Shown: positions 34,901-42,107 of the stretch, in pieces
Layout of the letters: the number at the start of each line of letters is the position of its first letter
Position numbering within the stretch: position 1 is the stretch's first letter
Assembly (NCBI GenBank): GCA_028820845.1
Contig: JAPPII010000124.1
Location: 1 to 64,000 of the forward strand
Direction: 5' to 3'
Length of the DNA stretch: 64,000 nt
Source: Candidatus Poribacteria bacterium
Lineage (GTDB): Bacteria > Poribacteria > WGA-4E > WGA-3G
The notes under the pieces: model-generated
Told to the model about the DNA's origin: nothing
The model's database searches: none
Seen by the model: only the letters and a program-made list of their open reading frames with translations
Made by a program: the position numbers and the translations under genes

Positions 34901-35749
34901 ATGGCAACTTTTGGAACAGGTGATTATCAATATGAGGTCGTAGAAGAGTGGGGGATGATTCCCCAACTCGGACTCGTTTCAGGGGTGGCGTGTGACTCAA
35001 ATGATCGCGTCTACGTCTACAATCGGAGTCCACAACCCGCAATGCTCGTTTTTGAGGCTGACGGCACATTCGTCACCGAATGGGGCAAGGATATCTTCCA
35101 GAAACCGCATGGCATCTGGATTAGCCCCGATGACGAAATTTACACCACAGACACTGTCGATCACACTGTTCGGAAATTTTCGCTTGACGGCGAACTGTTG
35201 GAGACATTCGGCACTGTCAATCAACCCGGAGCACCAGGCGGTCCCTTTAATGAACCCACACGTGCTGTCCTCTCGGCATCGGGTGAGATGTACGTCTCTG
35301 ACGGCTACGGACAATCGCGGGTACACCGAATGACCGCAGACGGCGAAGTCATCGTTTCGTGGGGTGCACCAGGCACGGGACCGGGAGAATTTAATCTACC
35401 GCACGATGTCACCGTAGACCACAACGATCGCGTCTATATTCTCGACCGCGGGAACCTCCGCTGCCAGATTTTCAACAATGACGGTGAATACTTGACCGAG
35501 TGGACAGACCTCCGCTCGCCGAACGATCTCTTTATTGATAGTGATAATGTCATCCACATCGCCGAGGGTGGACAACGCATCAGCATCATGACGCTTGAGG
35601 GCGAAGTCATCGGACGATGGGGGGAGAAAGGAAGTAATCCTGGTCAATTCAGTGATTCCCCACACGGCATCTGGATCGATTCAAATGGGAACATTTACGT
35701 CAGTGAAGTCGTCGCCGACAGACGTTTCCAAAAATTCGCGAGGATTTAG
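34901..35749 (+). CDS. NHL-repeat beta-propeller protein (cytoplasmic)
   Basis: 282 residues, no signal peptide. Six NHL repeats form one propeller: GVACDSNDRVYVYNR, GIWISPDDEIYTTDT, AVLSASGEMYVSDGYG, DVTVDHNDRVYILDR, DLFIDSDNVIHIAEG, GIWIDSNGNIYVSEV. This family (peptidylglycine alpha-amidating lyase-like propellers) is common in Poribacteria and may bind ligands or act as a lyase. Catalytic residues are not obvious. AGGAGG lies seven bases before the ATG. The next gene starts three bases after its stop. Confidence 0.78.
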   Translation: MATFGTGDYQYEVVEEWGMIPQLGLVSGVACDSNDRVYVYNRSPQPAMLVFEADGTFVTEWGKDIFQKPHGIWISPDDEIYTTDTVDHTVRKFSLDGELLETFGTVNQPGAPGGPFNEPTRAVLSASGEMYVSDGYGQSRVHRMTADGEVIVSWGAPGTGPGEFNLPHDVTVDHNDRVYILDRGNLRCQIFNNDGEYLTEWTDLRSPNDLFIDSDNVIHIAEGGQRISIMTLEGEVIGRWGEKGSNPGQFSDSPHGIWIDSNGNIYVSEVVADRRFQKFARI

Positions 35750-35752
35750 TCA

Positions 35753-36775
35753 GTGTTGAAGAAACGTTACCTTTTTATTCTTACTATTGTTTTTATCGGT
35801 GTTATCGCGTGCACATTAGGATTGGCGGATGAGGGACATGAACATTCAGGCGATAAGATAAAGGAACTGATAAACCGGCCCCTTACCTTGCAGCTCGCAA
35901 TCGCTGCGCTTGTCATTTCATTCGTGCTTGGCGGTTTGCACGCATTAACACCCGGACATGGAAAAGCCATAGTCGCTGCGTATCTCGTCGGTTCTAAAGG
36001 CAGAGTCATTGATGCGGTGTTCCTTGGGCTTGTTGTCACTTTTACGCACACCTTCAGCGTTATCGCGCTCGGTGTCGTCATGTTGGTGGCACAGGAGTTT
36101 GCACCCGAGGATATCGTCCCGTGGTTGAGTCTGTTTTCTGGGATTTTGATTGTTGGTATTGGCGCGTGGCTCCTCGCAAAAAACATGAAACAGTATTATA
36201 GCGGCGGTGTCCACAGTCACGGACATCAGCACCCTCATGGGCATGATCACGCACACTCACACGATCACGGTCATTCGCACGACGATGGGCATTCGCATTC
36301 ACACGACCACGATCATGACCATGACCACGATCACGACGATGGACATTCGCATGATCACGACCATGACCACGGACATTCTCATGATCACGACCACGACCAT
36401 GGGCATTCACACAGTCATGGAGGGCGGACGCATACCCATGTCCCGCCGGAGCGAACCGGTTTTTGGGGACTGCTATCGCTGGGTATCTCCGGTGGCATTG
36501 TACCGTGTGTTGATGCACTCATCGGACTTCTGTTTGCGATTAGCCTTGGCAAACTTGTGTGGGGTCTAATTATTCTGTCTGCTTTCTCATTGGGGCTTGC
36601 TGCTGTATTGGTTGCTATCGGTATCTTGATGGTAATGGCGAAACCGTTGATTGAGCGTTTCACAGGTGAAGGTGTCTGGTTACAACGCCTACCGATTGTC
36701 AGTGCCGCTGTTGTCATCTTGCTCGGTGCGGTATTGGTATTCAAAGCAATCAACACTGTCGGCGTTCACATCTGA
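35753..36775 (+). CDS. His-rich nickel/cobalt exporter (NicO/RcnA family)
   Basis: 340 residues, GTG start just after the NHL gene, whose end supplies a ribosome-binding site (GAGGA). Signal-like helix (6-24), then six helices in two halves. HALTPGHGKAIVAAYLVG (63-80) is the NicO signature. Between them lies a loop (about 153-229) with 35 His in 76 residues, mostly in His-Asp, His-Ser and His-Gly pairs, encoded by a near-tandem CAYGAY hexamer. Such loops bind Ni2+ or Co2+ (or Zn2+). The protein most likely exports these metals across the inner membrane. The loop is longer than in typical RcnA, from memory. Confidence 0.8.
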   Translation: MLKKRYLFILTIVFIGVIACTLGLADEGHEHSGDKIKELINRPLTLQLAIAALVISFVLGGLHALTPGHGKAIVAAYLVGSKGRVIDAVFLGLVVTFTHTFSVIALGVVMLVAQEFAPEDIVPWLSLFSGILIVGIGAWLLAKNMKQYYSGGVHSHGHQHPHGHDHAHSHDHGHSHDDGHSHSHDHDHDHDHDHDDGHSHDHDHDHGHSHDHDHDHGHSHSHGGRTHTHVPPERTGFWGLLSLGISGGIVPCVDALIGLLFAISLGKLVWGLIILSAFSLGLAAVLVAIGILMVMAKPLIERFTGEGVWLQRLPIVSAAVVILLGAVLVFKAINTVGVHI

Positions 36776-36810
36776 AAAAACGCCACTGCTGTGTCTACCT
36801 TAGTGTTGTA

Positions 36811-36831
36811 GGTGCGGTTTGTAACCGCACC
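36811..36831. repeat. Palindrome GGTGCGGTT/AACCGCACC
   Basis: Nine-base stem (36811-36819 and 36823-36831) with a three-base loop, in the spacer after the Ni/Co exporter. No T-run. It resembles the dispersed hairpins at 39444, 45072 and 55458 in architecture. Confidence 0.55.
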
Positions 36832-36912
36832 GGACATCAACGTTCAGAAACATTACCTTTATCCAGAATTTCGGATTTGACAAAGGAAAAGAGAAGGGAG
36901 TCTCAGCCTATT

Positions 36913-37794
36913 ATGCCAAACACTGTCGGAATTTTAAGTCCTGGGGATATGGGACACACCGTCGGAGATGTGCTTCGTCAAAATGGTTTGCGCGTTATCA
37001 CCTGTTTGCAAGGAAGAAGCAAACGCACGCGGGAGCTCGCAGAAAAAGCAGGTATCCAAGATGTCCCAACATACCCACAATTGGTAACCGAAGTAGACCT
37101 TATCCTCTCAATCATGGTGCCAGCACAGGCGATGTCTGCCGCTTCTGCAATCGCAGAAGCACTTCAACAGACAAACGCGACGCTAACTTATGCCGACTGC
37201 AACGCCATCGCACCACAGACGGTTCGCAAATTGGGAAAGGTCATTACCGAAGCAGGTGGGACTTTCGTCGATGCTTCCATTATCGGGCCACCCCCGCGGA
37301 ATCCGGGAGCAACCCGATTTTATGCCTCAGGACCCGATCTCAGTCTATTCTCAGAACTCAGTAATCACGGCTTGGATGTACGACCACTCAGTGATGAGAT
37401 TGGACACGCTTCTGCGATTAAGATGTGCTACGCATCCTTAACAAAAGGCTTAACTGCTCTCTGCACGGAATTGCTTACAGCGGCGCAGGTTTTGGGTGTT
37501 TCAGAAGCACTCACCGCCGAATTTCAGTTGAGTCAGTCTGCACTGTTTGAACGGATGGAGAAGGGATTGCCGGGTATGCCTCCTAAGGCGAGACGTTGGA
37601 TAGGTGAGATGGAGGAGATTTCAGCGACCTTTGCATACGTCGGATTGACACCGAATATCTTAACAGGCGCAGCGGATATGTACCGCTTTGTAGGTGACAC
37701 GCATCTCGCTGATCTTCCCCCAGAGGCACGCGACCAATTTCCGACTTTAGCGGAGCTCATCGAAATCTTGGCGAAAAGCCTTAAATCGGAGTAG
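36913..37794 (+). CDS. Beta-hydroxyacid/6-phosphogluconate dehydrogenase-like protein with DUF1932
   Basis: 293 residues from the ATG 36913. GGGAG lies upstream, and a TTG at 36877 is a less likely start. N-terminal NAD(P)-binding region MPNTVGILSPGDMGHTVGDVL (Gly-x-Gly-Asp-Met-Gly-type loop), with FVDASIIGPPPRNPGATRF as the substrate-site segment of 3-hydroxyisobutyrate dehydrogenase relatives. The C-terminal half (YASLTKGLTALCTELLTAA... RWIGEMEEISATF) is DUF1932. Substrate unknown, likely a small hydroxy acid or phospho-sugar. Confidence 0.75.
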   Translation: MPNTVGILSPGDMGHTVGDVLRQNGLRVITCLQGRSKRTRELAEKAGIQDVPTYPQLVTEVDLILSIMVPAQAMSAASAIAEALQQTNATLTYADCNAIAPQTVRKLGKVITEAGGTFVDASIIGPPPRNPGATRFYASGPDLSLFSELSNHGLDVRPLSDEIGHASAIKMCYASLTKGLTALCTELLTAAQVLGVSEALTAEFQLSQSALFERMEKGLPGMPPKARRWIGEMEEISATFAYVGLTPNILTGAADMYRFVGDTHLADLPPEARDQFPTLAELIEILAKSLKSE

Positions 37795-37832
37795 ACAACT
37801 GCATCGTCTCTATTGTATGAAGCGAGATACTG

Positions 37833-38304
37833 CTACTTCTCTGCGCCAATTTTTTTAAAACTTCCCCACGTTTTAACGAGTTTACCCGTTGGATCGACGC
37901 TCTGAGGAAATTCTCCCGTGTCATAAACCTCGACAGTGAGCAGTGCCTCTTCTGCATCCTCGATGTGTCCACCAAAGACGTAAATTTTTCCCTTTATGAC
38001 TTCGGCGGTATGTCCGGATTTGCCAACCGGCATGTCGGGTTTCTGCGTCCAACGACCCGTTTCAGGGTGGTAGATGTCAATCGTTGAAAGATACCTAAAA
38101 TCCCGTCCGTCACCTCGAAAAAATCCGCCCATCACATAGATTTTTCCGTTAATGGTAGTTGCAGTATGACTCGATTTTGCCTCAGGCATCTCTCCTATTT
38201 CTCGCCATTGATTTGTTTTTGGATTGAAAACTTCAACGCTCGAAAGAAAAGGACCCGGATGAAATGGAAAAGGTCAAGGTCCCTAAAGTCCAACGAGTTT
38301 TCAT
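37833..38304 (-). pseudogene. Kelch-repeat secreted protein, broken
   Basis: On the minus strand an ATG at 38304 with GGAGG six bases upstream opens MKTRWTLGTLTFS, the beginning of a signal peptide, but this frame ends soon after (about codon 24). A different frame running to 37833 carries about 130 residues of Kelch sequence: PFLSSVEVFNPKTNQWREIG, then HTATTINGKIYVMGG, PETGRWTQKPDMP and GKIYVFGG, ending GKLVKTWGSFKKIGAEK. The intact gene would be like the Kelch protein at 45197. Here the middle is deleted and the halves are out of frame. Confidence 0.65.
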
Positions 38305-38357
38305 GATTTACCTCCATTGATTTTTTGAAAGTTTCTGAGTGAAACTTGGAACAAACG

Positions 38358-39370
38358 TCAATTGCTGGGTTGTGTTTTTGCTGCAACCCATGTTGTGGTT
38401 AGCAAGGACGGTTGGGGTGCAACTGGCAACGCATACTCTGGATCGAACCAATCACCACCAAAATTCCATATATTATCCGTCAACCGGGTCCGTCTGCCGC
38501 TGTGGACGTTGATTTTTAAAATTTGGTGTGCTCCATTAATTCCTTGTGTGTAAAGGACTTCTCGTCCATCTGGTGACAACTCAGGAGACCATGCATAAGG
38601 GCCGGCTTCATCAACAAGTTGTCGGAGACCGGTGCCATTGCGGTTGATGATAAAAATTGTATTTTTGTCCATCCATTCGTTGCGTTGCTGCCTATCCACG
38701 GGAACTGCATGGTTGTTTCCAGAAAAGACGAGCTGATGACCGGTCGCCGACCAAGATGAATGGCGTTGCCATTGTATCGCTTTCTTAGGTAGGAATTGTT
38801 TTCGCGCCCGTGTGCGGAGATTGACAAATGTAAGACGCTCCTCTATACTGCAAGCGATTCCGCTACCATCTGGGGACCACGCCGGATCAGTAGCATCCAT
38901 GACGAACTCCATTTCTTTTTCTTTCCCTAAAGTTGCAATGTAGATGATCGACCTGGAACAGTTCCAGTCCCTAACACTATAAGCGATCTGTTTGCCGTCG
39001 GGTGCCCATGATGGATTGCTTCTATTAATTCTTCTTTTTCTTTTGAAGACGCGTCGGATATCGGATCCATCGGGATTCATCAGATACAAATCATGTGTGC
39101 CACCATCGCGATCGGAAACGAAAAGAATCTGTTCGCCGGTGGGGGCCCAGACGGCTTGAAAATCGTCTGCGCGATTTTGCGTTAAGTTCACCTGATGACT
39201 ACCGTCTGTATTCATGATGTAGACTTCGTAGTTCCCATCGCGGACAGAAGTAAACAAGATTTTGGAGGTCGTCGGTGCTTTACCAGCAAAGGCTTCTGTT
39301 TGTATAACCAGAGAATAAGAACAACGACACCAATAACGATAATTTTTTTAGAATCAAATGCTCTTAACAT
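38358..39370 (-). pseudogene. PD40/TolB-like propeller protein with N-terminal frameshift
   Basis: The open frame from Met 39257 down to 38358 gives 299 residues of PD40 (WD40-like, TolB-type) repeats: YEVYIMNTDGSHQVNLTQ, AVWAPTGEQILFVSDRDGG, DLYLMNPDGSDIRR, SWAPDGKQIAYS, WSPDGSGIACS, SPDGREVLYT. Upstream at 39370 lies an ATG with GGAGAA before it, and a signal-type helix (MLRAFDSKKIIVIGVVVLIL). The same region in the PD40 frame reads TEAFAGKAPTTSKILFTS. The signal peptide and mature domain are joined if one base is added or lost near 39310. It is either a frameshifted exported propeller or an assembly error. Confidence 0.6.
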
Positions 39371-39443
39371 GGATGGTTCTCCCTTATTCTGTTATAATAA
39401 AGCCGAAAATGTGTGAACACAGAAATTTGCGCCCTGCTCCGCT

Positions 39444-39465
39444 GGCGAGGTTTCCTAACCTCGCC
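39444..39465. repeat. GGCGAGGTT hairpin (copy 1)
   Basis: GGCGAGGTT (39444-39452), loop TCCT, AACCTCGCC (39457-39465). Outside it TTTGC and GCAAA also pair. The same palindrome occurs at 45072-45093, with one mismatch at 55458-55479, and with a longer loop at 59864-59916. Confidence 0.75.
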
Positions 39466-39503
39466 AACTCTTGCAAATCACATTGGGTTGCGATCCAGAA
39501 TGT

Positions 39504-42044
39504 CTACTTTAAAATTAACATCCGCCGCGTTGCTTTGAAATTACCCGCAGTGAGTGTGTAGAAATAGACACCACTCGCAACAGATTCTCCTAACGCATTC
39601 TTACCATCCCAATGCACTGCACGGCTACGCGATTCATAGATGCCCGCTCCTTGCGTGCCTAACGCGAGTCTTCGAACTAACTTCCCATCTGCCGCATGGA
39701 TAGAGATTTCGACATGTGCAGGTTTTGACAACTGATACGGTATCCATGTTTCAGGGTTAAACGGATTCGGGTAATTCGGCAATAAAGCCGTCTGTTTCGG
39801 TGTTAATCTTGCAAGGAGTTGTTGTAGAATGAGAAAACCGCGTTGAAAAGTCGGGTCTGTTAGCGGTAATTGCTGGGTTTCCTGAATCCATTTTTCTAAA
39901 TCTACAGTGCTGAACGTTTGAAGGACTTGGGCATTCAGAGCAGGCGCGGAACCACCTGAGCCTAAGGCACTCGCAACAAGGACAAGGTCCTGTATATTGA
40001 CAGTCCCATCACCGTTGACATCCGCAGCCTTGTTTCCCGATTGCCCAAGATCTGATCCTGATTGCCCAAGATTTGATGCGACCGATACAAGGTCTTGGAT
40101 GTTAACAAGACCATCCCCAGTGACATCCTCTTTGGGTCTTGGAGGTTCAATAGCACTTGATGTCGTGGAGGGATTGAGTTCCCATACGAGTACGGTCCCG
40201 TCCTTACTCCCGCTGACGAGGGTATTGCCATCTGGACCAAACGCTACACCGTCCACGTCATCCGCATGCCCAGCGAGCGTGCGGAGCTCGCTCCCCGTGT
40301 TGACATCCCAAAGACGGACGGTGCGGTCCCAACTCCCACTTGCGAGGGTGCCATCGGGACTAAACGATATGCTGACGATTGAATCCGTATGCCCTGTAAG
40401 TGTGTGGAGATGGTGCCCCGTGTTTGCATCCCAAAGACGCACGGTGTCGTCATAACTCCCACTGGCGATGATAGTGCCATCGGGACTAAACAGGACGCTG
40501 GCGGCTCCAGCCGTATGCCCTGTGAGTGTGTGGAGTTCGTTACCCGTGTTCGCATCCCACAAGCGGACGGTGTCGTCATAACCTCCGCTGACAATAGTCG
40601 TCCCATCCGGACTAAACGACGCACTTCTGACCCAATGCGTATGCCCTGTGAGTGTTCGGAGCTCGCTCCCCGTGTTCACATCCCAGAGACGAATGGTGCG
40701 ATCACCACTCGCAGTTACGATGATTGTTCCATCTGGACTAAACGCTACATCTCTGATCCAATCTCTATGTTCGGTGAGTGTGTGGAGGTGGTGCCCCGTG
40801 TTTGCATCCCAAAGACGGGCAGTGTCGTCATAACTCCCGCTGGCGAGAATCGTACCATCCGGACTAAACGATAGGCTGTTGACCGTATTCGTATGTCCGG
40901 TGAGTGTGCGGAGATGGAGACCCGTGTTCGCATCCCAGAGACGGACGGTGCCGTCCTCGCTCCCACTTGCAATGGTCATCCTATCTGGACTAAACGCTAC
41001 ACTGATGACCCCAGCCGTATGTCCTGTGAGCGTTCGGAGCTCGCTCCCCGTGTTCGCATCCCAGAAACGGACAGTGCCGTCTTCACTCCCGCTGGCGAGA
41101 GTGGTGCCATCAGGACGAAACGCTACACCAATGACCTCAGCCGTATGCCCTGTGAGTGTGTGGAGATGGTCCCCTGTGTTGACATCCCAGAGACGGACAG
41201 TGTTATCGTCGCTCCCGCTGGCGAGAGCCGTGCTGTCCGGACGAAATGCTACGCTGTTGACCCCAGTCGTATGTCCGGTGAATGCACGGAGATGGAGACC
41301 CGTGTTCGCATCCCAAAGACGGATGGTGCGGTCCCAACTCCCACTTGCGAGGGTGGCACCATCTGGACTAAACGCTACACTGGCGACGGGAATCGTATGC
41401 CAGGTGAGTGTTTTAAGTTCACTACCCGTGTTGACATCCCACAGACGGGCAGTGCGGTCCCAACTCCCACTTGCGAGGGTGGCACCATCTGGATGAAACG
41501 CTACGCTGTTGACCCCAGCCGCATGCCCGGTGAGTGTCCGCAGATGGAGACCCGTGTTCGTATCCCAAAGACGGACAGTATTGTCTGTACTCCCGCTGGC
41601 GATAATCGTGCTATCCGGACTAAACGCTACGCTGAGAACCCCAGACCTAATAAAGTTTCTGCCCGGCTTCGTATGCCCTGTGAGTGTGTGGAGATGGCTC
41701 CCTGTGTTCGCATCCCAGAGACGGATGGTGCTGTCCGCACTCCCGCTTGCGAGGGTATTGCCATCTGAACTAAACGCTACGCTATTAACCTCAGCCGTAT
41801 GTCCTTTGATCAGTTCAAGTGCTTCGTCAGTTTGTGCATCGTAAATCCAAATACCTATAGCACTTACAACTGCCAGACGTGTGCCATCTGGGGAATACTT
41901 TATTTCATTTATTTTTCCTTTACCGAGACGTGCTTTAGCACCTTCAGGTAATTCCAATGTTGTGTAGTCTTGCGCGAAGGTGTTCGGTACAATCGTAAAT
42001 ATCGCCAAAAGTCCAACTAAAATCGAAAATCGTGTGGTTTTCAT
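39504..42044 (-). CDS. Secreted 14-repeat WD40 protein with dockerin-like and sorting-type tail
   Basis: 846 residues. Signal peptide 1-24. Fourteen WD40 units of 42 residues (pattern LTGHTxxVxSVAFSPDGTxLASGSxDxTVRLWDANTG), enough for two seven-bladed propellers. At DNA level the units are near-identical, a tandem array of about 126 bp period. A dockerin-type Ca-binding pair follows (DVTGDGLVNIQDLVSVAS and DVNGDGTVNIQDLVLVAS), then the NYPNPFNPETWIPYQL tail ending TRRMLILK. Exported, probably a protein-binding scaffold at the surface. It lies 63 bases downstream of the sigma-propeller gene on the same strand and is likely co-transcribed with it. Confidence 0.88.
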   Translation of the reverse strand: MKTTRFSILVGLLAIFTIVPNTFAQDYTTLELPEGAKARLGKGKINEIKYSPDGTRLAVVSAIGIWIYDAQTDEALELIKGHTAEVNSVAFSSDGNTLASGSADSTIRLWDANTGSHLHTLTGHTKPGRNFIRSGVLSVAFSPDSTIIASGSTDNTVRLWDTNTGLHLRTLTGHAAGVNSVAFHPDGATLASGSWDRTARLWDVNTGSELKTLTWHTIPVASVAFSPDGATLASGSWDRTIRLWDANTGLHLRAFTGHTTGVNSVAFRPDSTALASGSDDNTVRLWDVNTGDHLHTLTGHTAEVIGVAFRPDGTTLASGSEDGTVRFWDANTGSELRTLTGHTAGVISVAFSPDRMTIASGSEDGTVRLWDANTGLHLRTLTGHTNTVNSLSFSPDGTILASGSYDDTARLWDANTGHHLHTLTEHRDWIRDVAFSPDGTIIVTASGDRTIRLWDVNTGSELRTLTGHTHWVRSASFSPDGTTIVSGGYDDTVRLWDANTGNELHTLTGHTAGAASVLFSPDGTIIASGSYDDTVRLWDANTGHHLHTLTGHTDSIVSISFSPDGTLASGSWDRTVRLWDVNTGSELRTLAGHADDVDGVAFGPDGNTLVSGSKDGTVLVWELNPSTTSSAIEPPRPKEDVTGDGLVNIQDLVSVASNLGQSGSDLGQSGNKAADVNGDGTVNIQDLVLVASALGSGGSAPALNAQVLQTFSTVDLEKWIQETQQLPLTDPTFQRGFLILQQLLARLTPKQTALLPNYPNPFNPETWIPYQLSKPAHVEISIHAADGKLVRRLALGTQGAGIYESRSRAVHWDGKNALGESVASGVYFYTLTAGNFKATRRMLILK

Positions 42045-42107
42045 CTGTATTTTTTCCTTAGTAACGTAAGTAACTTAGCACTGTTTTAACTAACAACTAA
42101 CAACCGA

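Noticed and set aside
36210-36430. Periodic CAYGAY DNA as a CRISPR-like or minisatellite feature, and the long Met/Thr- or Arg-rich frames on it
   Set aside because: It is the coding sequence of the His-rich loop of the Ni/Co exporter; frames on the other phases are by-products of the hexamer.
40244-41844. Several long frames on both strands across the WD40 array
   Set aside because: They are periodic shadows of the 126 bp repeat and lack starts with ribosome-binding sites.
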